Source: Acinetobacter sp. NIPH 298
GTDB taxonomy: Bacteria; Pseudomonadota; Gammaproteobacteria; Pseudomonadales; Moraxellaceae
Length of the DNA stretch: 64,000 nt
Assembly: GCF_000369505.1 (NCBI RefSeq)
Contig: NZ_KB850055.1
Span: 2,165,513 to 2,229,512 of the forward strand
Reading direction: 5' to 3'
The notes beneath the pieces were generated by a model. It ran no database searches and was not told the origin of the DNA. It saw only the letters and a program-made list of their open reading frames with translations. Shown piece after piece: positions 37,564 to 47,505 of the stretch (the stretch's first letter is position 1; each line of letters opens with the position of its first letter). Both the position numbers and the translations under genes were made by a program.

Positions 37564-39391
37564 GGCTCTCTCCTTGAGAAGATTGAACAGGGCTGGTTTT
37601 TTGCTTTACGGTTTTTGAATCATCGACATTTGCAACAATCAACTTACTCATCATGCCTGCTGACATATGGAATAATAAATGACAATGAATCGCCCACTCG
37701 CCCAATTCATCCGCGGTAAGCATGGCAGTGACCGTTTGACCCGGTGGAACCACGATGGTGTGTTTATTGGGCATATTGGCTGCAGTTTGCCCATTTTCTA
37801 GTTGCATAAACATGCCATGTAAATGCATCGGATGAGCCATCATGCTTTCATTGACGAATTTCAAACGAATGCGCTCACCATACTGTACTTTCAACGGTTC
37901 AAAATCTTTGTCACTAAACTTCTTCCCATCGATGGTCCAAATATAACGTTCCATGGTGCCACCAAGACGAATCACCAATTCTCTTTCGGCTGGTCGGATA
38001 TCGGGCTGCGGTGTTAAGGATTTCAGATCAGCGTACTGTAACGCTTTATGTCCCACAGGCGTTGCTGCATTGGCCCAACCAAATACTGTTTCAGGTTTTG
38101 ATTTTTCATTACGAGCAGTTGTCTGCTGTTGATGGGTGCTATGATCCATTTGGTCATGAGCATCATGATTCATCTGCGCGTGGGTACTATGATCCATTTT
38201 GGCCATCTTCATTTGACCATGCGCACTGTGATCCATCTCGTGGGTACTGTGATCCATTTCAGCCATCTTCATTTGACCATGAGTGCTGTGATCCATCTGA
38301 GCATGCGAACCATGCCCCATATCATCCATCGTCAATAATGAACGTGGACGTGGTTTAGGCATTTCAATCGTATGCTGATGCTGAGTTTGAATTTCATTAT
38401 GTAACGAAGCGATGGCAAAACCCGAACGATCAATGGATTCAGCTTCGATTTGATAATGTGGCTGTTTTGGCTCAAGCAGCACATCATAGGTCTCCGCTGC
38501 ACCAATACGAAACTCATCGACTGCTACAGGTTGTACTGGCTGACCATCCGCACTCACCACCGTCATTTTTAAGTTTGGAATACGCACATCAAAAAATGAC
38601 ATAGCCGAGGCATTGATAAAACGCAGACGAACTTTTTCACCTGTTTTAAATGCGCCCGTCCAGTTCTGTTGTGGTGTTTTTCCATTTACAAGAAAAGTAT
38701 AGCCTGTGACATCAGACAAATCCGTTTTAAGCATCCGCATCTGATTCCACATTGAACGGTCTTGCCATGTCGCTTTTAGACCCTGTTGTTTGACTTGTTT
38801 CCAAACATCGGCAACCGTTTCACGTTGATTCTGATAATACTCCGCAGATTTCTTAAGATTTGCCATGATCTGATCGCTGTCCGTTTCATGGAAGTCAGAG
38901 AGCATCACCACATAGTCACGCTGTGCTTTTTCATGTGCCGCAACAGGCTGTTTGCCTTTTGGATAAATCACCAGTGCGCCATATAGCCCATCTTGTTCTT
39001 GTCCCTTGCTATGTGCGTGATACCAATACGTTCCATTTTGACGTACCTTAAAACGATACTCAAAACTGCCATTTGGCTGAATGCCTTGGAAACCATTAAA
39101 TCCTGGCACACCATCCATCAGACCGGGTAACAGTAAGCCATGCCAATGCAAAGAAGTATCTTGATCTTTTAATTGATTATGGACATGGATGACCGCTTCA
39201 TCGCCCTCTTCAAACTCTAAAAGCGGTGCAATAAATTTACCATTTACCGTCATGCGTTTGACTGGTTTCCCAGTAATGTTGACCATCTCTTGATTGATAT
39301 TGAGATGATATTCTTTAATCGCAGCCCAACTATAGGGTGCAAACAATAGGCTTAGACTGGTAACAACGCCGGCGTATATTTTTGAAGACAT
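37550..39391 (-). CDS. copA: Copper resistance multicopper oxidase CopA
   Basis: A 613-residue periplasmic multicopper oxidase that oxidises Cu(I) to less toxic Cu(II). All four copper motifs are present: LHWHG (near 81), WYHAHSKG (near 123), HPMHLHG (near 530) and HCHLLFHMSAGMM (near 573). Between about residues 360 and 430 lies a long repetitive His/Met insert (units such as DHSTHGQMKMAEM), probably for copper loading. The signal peptide lacks twin arginines (it begins MSSKIYAGVVTSLS), unlike the Tat signals usual in this family. It precedes copB and follows a secreted Cys/His-rich gene. Confidence 0.94.
   Translation of the reverse strand: MSSKIYAGVVTSLSLLFAPYSWAAIKEYHLNINQEMVNITGKPVKRMTVNGKFIAPLLEFEEGDEAVIHVHNQLKDQDTSLHWHGLLLPGLMDGVPGFNGFQGIQPNGSFEYRFKVRQNGTYWYHAHSKGQEQDGLYGALVIYPKGKQPVAAHEKAQRDYVVMLSDFHETDSDQIMANLKKSAEYYQNQRETVADVWKQVKQQGLKATWQDRSMWNQMRMLKTDLSDVTGYTFLVNGKTPQQNWTGAFKTGEKVRLRFINASAMSFFDVRIPNLKMTVVSADGQPVQPVAVDEFRIGAAETYDVLLEPKQPHYQIEAESIDRSGFAIASLHNEIQTQHQHTIEMPKPRPRSLLTMDDMGHGSHAQMDHSTHGQMKMAEMDHSTHEMDHSAHGQMKMAKMDHSTHAQMNHDAHDQMDHSTHQQQTTARNEKSKPETVFGWANAATPVGHKALQYADLKSLTPQPDIRPAERELVIRLGGTMERYIWTIDGKKFSDKDFEPLKVQYGERIRLKFVNESMMAHPMHLHGMFMQLENGQTAANMPNKHTIVVPPGQTVTAMLTADELGEWAIHCHLLFHMSAGMMSKLIVANVDDSKTVKQKTSPVQSSQGESHAHH
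38140..38310 (-). repeat. Repetitive His/Met-coding tract inside copA
   Basis: Imperfect tandem units containing atccat and catttgaccatg steps recur several times; the encoded units are variants of MDHSTHxQM and MKMAxMDHS. This tract could change length by replication slippage. Confidence 0.75.
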
Positions 39392-39492
39392 GATATTTTC
39401 CTAATCTAATAAAACTGACTTTAAGCGGTATAAATTTCCACTAGACCCAAGCCAAATATGGCGCAAGGAAAAAGAGGGAAACTTAAAGCAGA

Positions 39493-39918
39493 TCAGGCTT
39501 TAGGAGGGCGTAATATCTCTTGCCAATATCCAGCAAGATGTCGGGCTTGATAGTCGGTATTTTTATGCGTATGCAGCTCTAACAACACTAAGGAAGAAAG
39601 CTTCGGCGTCTGTTGATCTAACGCAAAGTTTGTCGTTTGACAATGTGTTGGACTATTGCAGTCCTGACAAGGCTGACCATCTTGCAAATGTGCTTCATGA
39701 CATTTTGCTGAAATCGAAACATCTGTATCGGACATGTGCATCTGATGATGTTGATCTGCCAAGTGCTGTTCGTGACACGACATCGTTTTTGTTGTTATAT
39801 CCGGTTTTTGTTCAAATTGAATCGCTGGAACTACAGCAGCAACCACACCACTTCCCCCAATGAAAAATATCATCAGGAATACAAACCACAGTTGTTTGTA
39901 TTGTTTGCGAAGTTGCAC
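39493..39918 (-). CDS. Secreted Cys/His-rich protein in the copper cluster
   Basis: A 141-residue product. A hydrophobic signal sequence (about residues 11-32) precedes clustered potential metal ligands: MSCHEQHLADQHHQMHM, KCHEAH and CQDCNSPTHC. It lies 101 bases upstream of copA on the same strand, so it is likely in the same regulon and may be a periplasmic copper-binding or delivery protein. The name is not known to me; the role is inferred from composition and position. The tail ends in charged sequence. Confidence 0.65.
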   Translation of the reverse strand: MQLRKQYKQLWFVFLMIFFIGGSGVVAAVVPAIQFEQKPDITTKTMSCHEQHLADQHHQMHMSDTDVSISAKCHEAHLQDGQPCQDCNSPTHCQTTNFALDQQTPKLSSLVLLELHTHKNTDYQARHLAGYWQEILRPPKA

Positions 39919-40114
39919 TGAATGTCCTTGGTTTCAATGATGAAAGCTGTTCGATATGTTTAGCATAATTTCTTTCATTGATTTGCACAATCATCTTCAT
40001 GTTCGAATTGTAATAACTTAATCGTCGTTCAGATTAAAGCTGCTGTTTAATCACACAATTGTGCCCAAAGAACCGCATGAATAAAAATAAAGCAAAATAA
40101 ACATCTTAGCGCAC

Positions 40115-40143
40115 AAAAAAAGGACAAAAAATTGTCCTTTTTT
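40115..40143. terminator. Bidirectional terminator downstream of rpe
   Basis: Stem ggacaa / ttgtcc extended by A7 on the left and T6 on the right. It is 130 bases past the rpe stop, after the DnaA-box array. Confidence 0.85.
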
Positions 40144-40200
40144 CATCATTTTGCTGTGAATATAAACAGTTGAAATCATTTTGTTTATTTTAACAACATG

Positions 40201-40257
40201 TTATCCCCTTGCTTATCAACACGGTTATCCACCTAGTTATAAACAAAGTTATCCACA
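40201..40257 (+). promoter_or_regulatory. Array of five DnaA-box-like 9-mers at exact 12-bp period
   Basis: Starts at 40201, 40213, 40225, 40237 and 40249: TTATCCCCT, TTATCAACA, TTATCCACC, TTATAAACA and TTATCCACA. All face the same way. The last is the perfect DnaA consensus, and the others differ by one to three bases. Such phased head-to-tail sites could support cooperative DnaA binding. No dnaA gene is in the window. Confidence 0.65.
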
Positions 40258-40275
40258 CCCTGTGTTAAAAAAATA

Positions 40276-40962
40276 CTAAACTTCTTTCGCACCAACTTTA
40301 GCCAACTCTGCACGCATTTGATCAATCACTGTTTTATAGTCTGGTTGACCAAAAATCGCTGAACCCGCCACAAACATATCTGCACCTGCTTCTGCGATTT
40401 CTCGGATGTTGGCTGGACCTACACCACCATCAACTTCTAAACGAATATCACGACCACTCGCATCAATCATTTTACGAGCTTGGCGTAGCTTTTCCAGAGT
40501 CGTTGGGATGAACTTTTGTCCGCCAAAACCCGGATTTACGCTCATAATAAGAACTTGATCAACTTTATCTAATACATAATCTAAATAATGTAACGGCGTT
40601 GCAGGATTAAACACCAAACCTGCTTTCGCACCGCCCGATTTGATCAATTGTAAAGAACGATCAATATGATGGGATGCTTCAGGATGAAAGGTAATAATGT
40701 CTGCGCCTGCATCAAGGAAATCACCAATCATACGGTCAACAGGCGACACCATTAAATGCACATCAATCGGTGCTTTGATACCGTATTTTTTTAATGCGGT
40801 ACAAATATGTGCCCCAAAAGTCAGATTCGGTACATAGTGGTTATCCATCACATCAAAATGTACAACGTCTGCACCCGCAGCTAAAACCTTTTCTACATCT
40901 TCACCTAAACGTGCAAAATCAGCAGATAAAATCGAAGGAGCAATTAAATACGGCTTGGACAT
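40276..40962 (-). CDS. rpe: Ribulose-phosphate 3-epimerase
   Basis: A 228-residue TIM-barrel enzyme interconverting ribulose 5-phosphate and xylulose 5-phosphate. Family motifs are complete: [14 protein letters not shown] near 10, [17 protein letters not shown] with metal-binding residues, DVHLMV, the flexible-loop region [13 protein letters not shown], and DGGV near 177. Start [12 protein letters not shown] follows a ribosome binding site of modest quality. Confidence 0.97.
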   Translation of the reverse strand: MSKPYLIAPSILSADFARLGEDVEKVLAAGADVVHFDVMDNHYVPNLTFGAHICTALKKYGIKAPIDVHLMVSPVDRMIGDFLDAGADIITFHPEASHHIDRSLQLIKSGGAKAGLVFNPATPLHYLDYVLDKVDQVLIMSVNPGFGGQKFIPTTLEKLRQARKMIDASGRDIRLEVDGGVGPANIREIAEAGADMFVAGSAIFGQPDYKTVIDQMRAELAKVGAKEV

Positions 40963-41144
40963 AGATGACCTGGCAAAAACTAAGAAAATGATGGGTGAAG
41001 TATAACAAATTTACCGTAACTCCGCCTGTTACAAAGTCATCAATACAGCATTGCAAAGTTGCAACAGCACGTTGCAGGAATGCTATTTTCAAATAAAATC
41101 AAATTTGCTAAGTTGAAAATCAAGCCACAACAAGACTTAGAGAA

Positions 41145-41420
41145 ATGAATAGCACTACACAAATTACAACCATCGAAGGAAAACGTATTAGCAAACGTTT
41201 AGTAAATCACTGGAAACATAAGTTTGAAGTGGCTGAAACGGAAACGCATTCAAAAATCTTTATGCCGACTGCAACCGTAACATTAACACCTCAACAACAA
41301 CATTTAGACGTCCTTATTGAAAACCAACAAGAAGATGTCGAACGTTTAGAACAAGTGGTGATTGATCATTTAAATCGCATGGCACAGCAAGAATTTACTG
41401 CTGAATGGCAACGTAGTTAA
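41145..41420 (+). CDS. DUF2218-family protein (91 residues)
   Basis: A small soluble protein whose middle segment (SKRLVNHWKHKFEV) and C-terminal helix (VERLEQVVIDHLNRMAQ) fit the DUF2218 pattern, a domain of unknown function often linked with iron or copper uptake loci. It is a single gene, facing away from rpe, with a clear terminator after it. No cofactor residues can be assigned. Confidence 0.75.
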   Translation: MNSTTQITTIEGKRISKRLVNHWKHKFEVAETETHSKIFMPTATVTLTPQQQHLDVLIENQQEDVERLEQVVIDHLNRMAQQEFTAEWQRS

Positions 41421-41445
41421 AAAGAAGCTCCATTTGAGCTTCTTT
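41421..41445. terminator. Terminator after the DUF2218 gene
   Basis: A 10-bp perfect stem (aaagaagctc / gagcttcttt) with a 5-base loop directly after the stop codon. It also lies beyond the convergent gene at 41450, so it may serve both. Confidence 0.8.
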
Positions 41446-41449
41446 TAGA

Positions 41450-42295
41450 TTAATCGCCTACTTTTTCGAGTTGAATCGCATGAAACTGTAAGTGATCATC
41501 CATAAAACTTTGGATAAAGTAATATCCGTGATCATAGCCTTGGTGCAAACGCAAGGTAATCGGTTGGCTTGCATCTAAACACGCTTGCTTGAACGCTTCG
41601 GGATTGAGTTGGCTATAAAACTGATCATCTATACCTTGATCAATTAATATTTCCTCAAACAACTTCCCTTTGTGCTGAACCAAAGCGGTTGCATCATGTG
41701 CCAACCAAACTTGTCGATCATCACCTAAATATTGGCTAAATGCCTTTTCACCCCAAGGACAAATACTTGGCGCACAAATTGGGGCAAATGCAGAAACCGA
41801 TTTAAATTGTTCAGGATATTTAAATGCCAAGGTCAATGCACCGTGACCACCCATTGAATGCCCAAAAATCCCGACTTGGTTTTCAATAATTGGAAACGCA
41901 TGCAACACCTGTGCATACAGCTCATCAACCAGATAAGATTCCATTTGATAGTGCGCTGCCCAAGGTTGTTGCGTCGCATTCAGATAAAATCCGGCACCCT
42001 GCCCGATATCCCAATGATCACCTTGTGCAACATCTTCGCCTCGAGGCGAAGTATCCGGCGTAATTAAAATCAGACTGAGTCGAGCAGCCATACGTTGTGC
42101 ATGGGCTTTGATCGCAAAAGTGTCTTCCGTACACGTCAAACCTGCAAGATAAAATAAAGCTGAACATGCTTTGCCCTCTAAAGCCGCAGGCGGTAGATAA
42201 ACCCCGACTTTAGTTAAGCCCTTAAGATGTTGAGACTCAATTTGATAAACACGTTGCTCACCCTCAAAACAACGATTTTTTTGTAGTAGCTGCAT
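41450..42295 (-). CDS. fghA: S-formylglutathione hydrolase
   Basis: A 281-residue alpha/beta-hydrolase that splits S-formylglutathione in formaldehyde detoxification. I start it at the ATG 42293-42295 (MQLLQKNRC), with an agga site 8 bases upstream; the frame extends farther upstream but those residues do not belong. The catalytic Ser is in the GHSMGGHGA elbow, the Asp in EILIDQGIDDQF and the His in GYDHGYYF. The start lies inside the end of the upstream C13 peptidase gene, so translation is coupled. Confidence 0.93.
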   Translation of the reverse strand: MQLLQKNRCFEGEQRVYQIESQHLKGLTKVGVYLPPAALEGKACSALFYLAGLTCTEDTFAIKAHAQRMAARLSLILITPDTSPRGEDVAQGDHWDIGQGAGFYLNATQQPWAAHYQMESYLVDELYAQVLHAFPIIENQVGIFGHSMGGHGALTLAFKYPEQFKSVSAFAPICAPSICPWGEKAFSQYLGDDRQVWLAHDATALVQHKGKLFEEILIDQGIDDQFYSQLNPEAFKQACLDASQPITLRLHQGYDHGYYFIQSFMDDHLQFHAIQLEKVGD

Positions 42296-43709
42296 GTTCA
42301 TTATCCTGTGTTTTTGTAGTATCAGTTGTTGCCATATTCTGCGTTGGGAATAAATACGGCTCCAATTGCGGTAGCATGAGTTCCATATTTCTACCAATCG
42401 ACCACTGTGGCTCAGAAGGCTCAACCCCTTGTGCAACTTCCCATTTGGTTACCGTTTGCTTTGCTTGATCAAAAGCCGCTTTCATCGAATGTTGTTCGCG
42501 CATGGCTAAATCAAAAAAAGCACGACCAAAATAAGTATAGTCCGCTTCACTATTACAACCAAACGAGGTCTTATCTGCCGCAGAAGCCGTAATAATTAAG
42601 GTATCTGGCGATTGTAGTGCTGGAACAAAACTGCCTGAATAACATGCTGAAATGACGATTACACGCCAGCGAATCCCTGATTTATCAAGTGTCTCACGTA
42701 ACCATTTCGGATCAATTTGTCCCAAATCTAAAGGCGCATTTTCAAGCTCAAAATGATTACGCTCACCATGTGAGGTCATGTAAAGAAATAAAACGTCACT
42801 ATCACGATTCATTTGCTGACCAATACGGCGCAAAGTCAATTCAATGCTGGTTTTAGATGCAATCGGGATATCTAAACGTGTTGCAGGATTATTGACCAGC
42901 ATAATAGAGCGACCAAAAGTGCCAAAACGGGTATCAAATTGTTCTTTTATTCGCTCAATTTCAGACTTAAATACATCCGCATAACTGTCTCCAGCCACAC
43001 CAAAAAAATACCAATGGCTATTGGCAATATCGCTGTATTGAATTTGATCTAACGCATTATTTAATAAATGGCTTTGGGCATAGAAGGCGTCTTCTGCAAA
43101 AGTGGCTGGTCTTTCTTCAACTTTCCAAATCGGTTGATCTTTTACCGATAACTGCCAAACCACCAAAGTTGCAATGGTCGCCACGAAGACCAAAGCACGT
43201 TCCCACCATGGCCAATTCAACGCACGAGAAAAAACCCAAATCACAGCCAAACTTTGCCAAACAAAAAGTCCTGCAAATAATGGCGGCAACAAACCGTTAT
43301 AAATGCTATCGGGAATAAAATTGAGATAACCATTGGAACCAAGATATTGGACCAAACACTGTAAAAGCAGGATATTGGTATCAAGCACTAACCACAGTAA
43401 TGCAGGAACGAGCATCAAGCGTGGTTGGTTCATCCGTTGTGATAGAAAAATACCGACAATTAGGGCAATAAAAGGCCAAAGTGCATAACCAATCAAACCT
43501 TGAGAGTTAAAGTCTCCAACCTGCCCCGCCACCAACCAACTATAAAGTGAGTTGGTACAAGCGCCCAAAATCCCCCACAAAATCAGCTGCGTGATCGATG
43601 GGTGAACCACTTGTAAAGATCGACGCGACCCTAGAAACAACCACATTCCAGCAATTTGGTTACTTTTAAAATCATGCCAGATATTTATCGATGGTTTGAG
43701 GTCTATCAT
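42264..43709 (-). CDS. C13-family (legumain-like) cysteine peptidase with membrane domain
   Basis: I start it at MIDLKPSINIWHD (43709); an in-frame upstream start at 43823 is possible. Residues from about 20 to 185 form several membrane helices. The C-terminal half is a peptidase C13 domain with the dyad: His in MTSHGERNHF and Cys in VISACYSGSFVPAL. Legumain-type proteins in bacteria are poorly studied; substrate unknown. The coding sequence overlaps fghA by 32 bases, suggesting coexpression. Confidence 0.85.
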   Translation of the reverse strand: MIDLKPSINIWHDFKSNQIAGMWLFLGSRRSLQVVHPSITQLILWGILGACTNSLYSWLVAGQVGDFNSQGLIGYALWPFIALIVGIFLSQRMNQPRLMLVPALLWLVLDTNILLLQCLVQYLGSNGYLNFIPDSIYNGLLPPLFAGLFVWQSLAVIWVFSRALNWPWWERALVFVATIATLVVWQLSVKDQPIWKVEERPATFAEDAFYAQSHLLNNALDQIQYSDIANSHWYFFGVAGDSYADVFKSEIERIKEQFDTRFGTFGRSIMLVNNPATRLDIPIASKTSIELTLRRIGQQMNRDSDVLFLYMTSHGERNHFELENAPLDLGQIDPKWLRETLDKSGIRWRVIVISACYSGSFVPALQSPDTLIITASAADKTSFGCNSEADYTYFGRAFFDLAMREQHSMKAAFDQAKQTVTKWEVAQGVEPSEPQWSIGRNMELMLPQLEPYLFPTQNMATTDTTKTQDNEHAATTKKSLF

Positions 43710-43900
43710 AAAATTCTTCGGGATTAAACTCAAAATATGCCAATCTTTTACAGAATGAATTTCATTTTTTAAAAAGATGCGGTGCGAAATGCTAGTGTAT
43801 GCTGGAGCAGATTTTTTTAGCAATTATGCTTTGGCACTATATCACAAATCTTTACTGAGCATTGACCGAAGCCACACAATCATTTGAATCTATTTTAAAA

Positions 43901-44710
43901 TTAATCTTTTGAAAAATAAGCATCAAAACGACAAGCATCACCTAACCACTGATGATCAGCAACTTGCTCAGCGAGAAAAACAGCATGCCGTGGACGCTTC
44001 ACAATCACGCGTTTTGCCACTTGCTTAGCCAAAGCAAGCAGTTGATCGCCTAAATCCATTTCACCATGCTCAGGTAACAACAAGTGCAATAATTGCATTT
44101 GTTTCTTCACTTGGGCTTGCTTTTTGATTGCTTGATGATTTTGATCACGTTGAGGAAACATGGGATCTAAATACACCACATCAACGGACTGATCTTGTTG
44201 TTTAAGCTGTTCTAAATAAACCGCTGAATCAGCAAAAACTAATTGTATGCGCGACATCGTTAGCTGTAAAAATGGATCTTGCTGTGCTTGAACTTTCGCA
44301 TCTTCTAATAAACAAAATAGAATCGGATTCCGTTCGACCAAATCAACCTGTGCACCTAAATGCGCCATCAGTAAACTGTCATGCCCCAAACCCGCGGTTG
44401 CATCAACCAAATTCGGTTTCTCAGCCAATTGACATGCGCGAGCGAGCATTTCCGACTTAAGGCTGGCACGCTTTAAGCGTGGAATCTCTGCCTGCCAATC
44501 AGGTCGCATTTTCATGCCGTTGGCACATAACCACAAACCTGATGCATCAACGCATAAAGCAAGTTCAGGGTTCAAACGCAAAAATCGAGCATTTAATTGC
44601 TCGATCAGACAAAGCTCGACCACCACCCCACGTAAAGAAAGCACAGTTTGATAGTGCTGTGCTTTCTCGACTTCTGAGCTTTCAAAAAATAAGCGAAACT
44701 CGCCTACCAT
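43901..44710 (-). CDS. rsmJ: 16S rRNA (guanine1516-N2)-methyltransferase
   Basis: A 269-residue SAM-dependent methyltransferase acting on 16S rRNA G1516. The ATG at 44710 ([13 protein letters not shown]) fits better than the upstream in-frame start at 44770. Motifs: SAM-binding [24 protein letters not shown] (the catalytic DPMFP signature of this family) and VIVKRPR. The gene overlaps uppP by 7 bases. Confidence 0.9.
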   Translation of the reverse strand: MVGEFRLFFESSEVEKAQHYQTVLSLRGVVVELCLIEQLNARFLRLNPELALCVDASGLWLCANGMKMRPDWQAEIPRLKRASLKSEMLARACQLAEKPNLVDATAGLGHDSLLMAHLGAQVDLVERNPILFCLLEDAKVQAQQDPFLQLTMSRIQLVFADSAVYLEQLKQQDQSVDVVYLDPMFPQRDQNHQAIKKQAQVKKQMQLLHLLLPEHGEMDLGDQLLALAKQVAKRVIVKRPRHAVFLAEQVADHQWLGDACRFDAYFSKD

Positions 44711-45528
44711 AATTTCCAACCAGTAAAGAAAAGTAATAAAATGAGTAAACCCGATGCAATTCGATACCACGCAAAAACCATAAAATCACGCTTAGCCACA
44801 TAAGCAACCAATGCACGAATCAAGAGTAAAGCCGATATAAACGAAACAATCAGGCCAACCGCAAGTACGATCCAATCATCGAAACCATCAAGTACATGAT
44901 AACTCTGATACAAGTCCAATAGGCCCGCACCAATAATCACAGGGATGCCGAGGAAAAAGGAAAATTCGGTTGCTGCTTTACGCGATACGCCTAAATACAT
45001 TGCGCCGATAATGGTTGCACCTGAACGCGATGTCCCGGGAATCAAAGCCAACACCTGAATTAAACCAATCCAGATGGCTTGCTTAAAGGTAATATTTTCA
45101 ACTTCTGCGGCATTGATTCGAGGTGGATTTTTCTCCACCCAAATAATGATTAAGCCACCAATAATCAAACCTAAAGCAACCACAAGATCATTAAAGAGCA
45201 CTTCTTTAATCACTTGTCCAAAGGTTAACCCGACCAAGACAATTGGGATCGAAGCAAAAATGAGACTAAAGCCCAAACGGCGCCCTTTTTCTTCGCCAGT
45301 AACCATACCAGTTGCAGCATTCCACAAGCGTGACCAATACTCATAGATCACGGCAGCAATCGCACCGATCTGAATCAAGACGACAAAAACAGCACTTTTT
45401 TCAGGTGTCCAAAAGTCCATTAATTCCGATGCCAAAATCAAGTGACCTGTACTTGAAATCGGTAAGAACTCGGTAATACCTTCAACAATACCCATGATCG
45501 CTGCTTTAAGCAGCAGTAACAAATCCAT
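44704..45528 (-). CDS. uppP: Undecaprenyl-diphosphatase
   Basis: A 274-residue inner-membrane protein (BacA/UppP) that recycles undecaprenyl pyrophosphate for peptidoglycan synthesis. The signature [18 protein letters not shown] is near the N-terminus and the second active-site motif [10 protein letters not shown] near 167. About seven to eight membrane helices are seen. It begins 2 bases after the tsaB stop and runs into rsmJ, forming a three-gene run tsaB-uppP-rsmJ. Confidence 0.96.
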   Translation of the reverse strand: MDLLLLLKAAIMGIVEGITEFLPISSTGHLILASELMDFWTPEKSAVFVVLIQIGAIAAVIYEYWSRLWNAATGMVTGEEKGRRLGFSLIFASIPIVLVGLTFGQVIKEVLFNDLVVALGLIIGGLIIIWVEKNPPRINAAEVENITFKQAIWIGLIQVLALIPGTSRSGATIIGAMYLGVSRKAATEFSFFLGIPVIIGAGLLDLYQSYHVLDGFDDWIVLAVGLIVSFISALLLIRALVAYVAKRDFMVFAWYRIASGLLILLLFFTGWKLW

Positions 45529-45530
45529 AC

Positions 45531-46199
45531 CTAACCCGCTTTACCTTGTTCTGGAATCTTTTTCCACGCATCATCACGCAAATAAACAGGCAATGCATAT
45601 GCTGCATCCACCCATTTTTGTTCTGCTGCATAAACCTTCGCAATACTTGCAATATCTTGTGCTGTCGCCACAATTGCTTGTGAGTGTGTCTGTTCTGCCT
45701 CAATCAACGCTGAACCTGAACCCACCGCAATATATCTGCAATAGGTTGAGGCGTGCTCATAACGCAATAATTTTTCATCATCGACCGCCTGCATGACACC
45801 CTGCTCATCCAAGCTAAAATTCGCGATATAGACTTCTTGCATTCGCGCATCTAACACAGCAGTTACTTGAGTTAAACCATGCAAACGATATGCGGCTTGT
45901 GCCAACGCTTGTAAACTGGAAACAGGAATGACGGGCAGATCATGTGACCAAGCCAATGCTTGCGCAACCGCAGCATTAATCCGTACACCACTAAATGAAC
46001 CCGGTCCCCGACTAAAGGCAATTGCAGTCAAATCTTTAAGTTGATTTTGTGTTTGTAATAAAGCTTGTTCAATTAAAGGTAAAATCGTTTGTGTTTGTGC
46101 TTTTGCACGCCCATCTAATTGAAAATAGAGCTCTTGAGTCGCATCAATTAATGATACGGAACACTGCTCATTGGCAGTTTCCAATGCAAGCAACTTCAT
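45531..46199 (-). CDS. tsaB: tRNA threonylcarbamoyladenosine biosynthesis protein TsaB
   Basis: A 222-residue member of the ASKHA fold group, partner of TsaD in making the t6A modification on tRNAs. Seen: MKLLALETANEQCSVSL at the start, and the FSRGPGSFSGVRI loop near 66. The C-terminal part is more divergent, as usual for TsaB. Followed closely by uppP. Confidence 0.93.
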   Translation of the reverse strand: MKLLALETANEQCSVSLIDATQELYFQLDGRAKAQTQTILPLIEQALLQTQNQLKDLTAIAFSRGPGSFSGVRINAAVAQALAWSHDLPVIPVSSLQALAQAAYRLHGLTQVTAVLDARMQEVYIANFSLDEQGVMQAVDDEKLLRYEHASTYCRYIAVGSGSALIEAEQTHSQAIVATAQDIASIAKVYAAEQKWVDAAYALPVYLRDDAWKKIPEQGKAG

Positions 46200-46287
46200 G
46201 CAAAAACCTTAGGCGAAGTATGATGAAAAACGAGCGATATCATACCCCACTCCATTCTGATATTCGAGTTGTTCTCTATTTTGATAC

Positions 46288-46311
46288 AAAAAAGCCAAAC
46301 TTCTGTTTGGC
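46288..46311 (-). terminator. Terminator after the carbonic anhydrase-like gene
   Basis: On the minus strand a 7-bp stem (gccaaac / gtttggc) with a 4-base loop is followed by a run of six Ts. It is 27 bases past the stop at 46338. Confidence 0.8.
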
Positions 46312-46337
46312 ACATTTTACTTTGGATTAAAACACGC

Positions 46338-46868
46338 CTAAAAATGAAACTCTTCTAATGCTAAAAAATGCTTATAGTGTTCCGCATAATGCAAAGCACT
46401 CCAACGCAAGCGCTCAACATCCTGCTCATCAATCATCTTTACCACTTTGCCAGGTGAACCCATCACCACAGAATTATCAGGAATCACTTTACCCTCAGGG
46501 ATCAAGGCATTTGCGCCAATAATACAATTTTTACCAATCACCGCCCGATTCAGAATCACAGCATTCATCCCAATCAAGGAATTATCACCAATGCTACAAC
46601 CATGTAACATGGCTTTATGACCCACAGTGACATATTCACCAATATTGAGTTCAATCCCAGCATCGGTATGTACCACAGCATTTTCCTGAATATTGGAAAA
46701 ATTACCAATACGAATAACACAATTATCTGCGCGGACTACAGCACCAAACCAGATACTCACTTGGCGACCAAACTCCACTTGACCAATAACCGTCGCGGTT
46801 GGTGCAACCCAGCCATCCCAAGGTTCATGCAATGCTTTCGGACTCAATCCTTGATACGTATACATCAT
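46338..46868 (-). CDS. Gamma-carbonic anhydrase family protein
   Basis: About 176 residues of left-handed beta-helix (hexapeptide repeats such as [14 protein letters not shown] and [10 protein letters not shown]). Zinc-ligand His residues appear in [10 protein letters not shown] and [10 protein letters not shown], as in YrdA, CaiE and PaaY relatives. The double Met (46868 or 46865) is the likely start; the longer frame begins at 46910 inside the neighbouring gene. Substrate for this subfamily is not established. Confidence 0.88.
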   Translation of the reverse strand: MMYTYQGLSPKALHEPWDGWVAPTATVIGQVEFGRQVSIWFGAVVRADNCVIRIGNFSNIQENAVVHTDAGIELNIGEYVTVGHKAMLHGCSIGDNSLIGMNAVILNRAVIGKNCIIGANALIPEGKVIPDNSVVMGSPGKVVKMIDEQDVERLRWSALHYAEHYKHFLALEEFHF

Positions 46869-46890
46869 GAGAAAATACTTCTTTAAAAAA

Positions 46891-47505
46891 TTAAAACTTA
46901 GACAGACCAAAATTAGGTGGATTGACTAGAAAAGGCCAGTTTTTTTTATGCCCTAAACCATATTGGAACAAAGAAACCAACATTCTCGCTGTTAAGCCCC
47001 AAACCACCTCACTCTCAACCTGCATACTTGGAAAATATAATGACTGACGCGCTAAACGAACTTCATACGGCAAAGGTGGGGCATCGATCAGCGCTTGAAG
47101 CTCAGCAAAAAAAATCCGATCAATTTCAGAAGGCTGTGCAATTAAATCAACTTGCGCAGGAATCAATCCCACAATTGGCTTAACCAACAGACCACTACGC
47201 GCACGTTGGATCGGCAAATCACCTATCAGCTTCACATCAAATGGATTTAATGCAGTTTCTTCTTGGGCCTCACGTAAAGCAACCACAATATTACTGGTAT
47301 CACTCGGATCACGTTTCCCACCCGGAAATGAAACCTCACCCGCATGTTGGGATAAATGGATCGAACGGCGCGTCAGCAACACTTTAGGTTGAGCCTCTTG
47401 CGTAATCGCAATTAAAACAGCCGCATCCGCCTGTTGGATTCGTTTGGAAAAACGCAACCGTTGTTGTAAAAGTTGTATTAACGATGGTTCTTCCATATGA
47501 CTCAT
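46891..47505 (-). CDS. Nudix hydrolase, CoA pyrophosphatase type
   Basis: A 204-residue NudL-like Nudix protein. The CoA-group signature [21 protein letters not shown] precedes the Nudix box [10 protein letters not shown]...[11 protein letters not shown]. It would hydrolyse coenzyme A to phosphopantetheine and adenosine 3',5'-bisphosphate; this is family knowledge. It overlaps the frame of the downstream gene start region, so both are probably cotranscribed. Confidence 0.85.
   Translation of the reverse strand: MSHMEEPSLIQLLQQRLRFSKRIQQADAAVLIAITQEAQPKVLLTRRSIHLSQHAGEVSFPGGKRDPSDTSNIVVALREAQEETALNPFDVKLIGDLPIQRARSGLLVKPIVGLIPAQVDLIAQPSEIDRIFFAELQALIDAPPLPYEVRLARQSLYFPSMQVESEVVWGLTARMLVSLFQYGLGHKKNWPFLVNPPNFGLSKF

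Larger units (their letters stand above)
39919..40275. other. Intergenic region with terminator and DnaA-box array
   Basis: About 355 bases between the copper genes and rpe, both minus-strand. It holds the promoter of the copper cluster near 39930-40050, a strong terminator at 40115-40143 and the phased DnaA-box array at 40201-40257. The array therefore lies in the 3' untranslated region of rpe. Confidence 0.6.

Noticed and set aside
40201..40257. Reading the DnaA-box array as the chromosomal origin
   Set aside because: No dnaA, dnaN or gidA gene is nearby and rpe and copper genes flank it; only a secondary DnaA site is supported.
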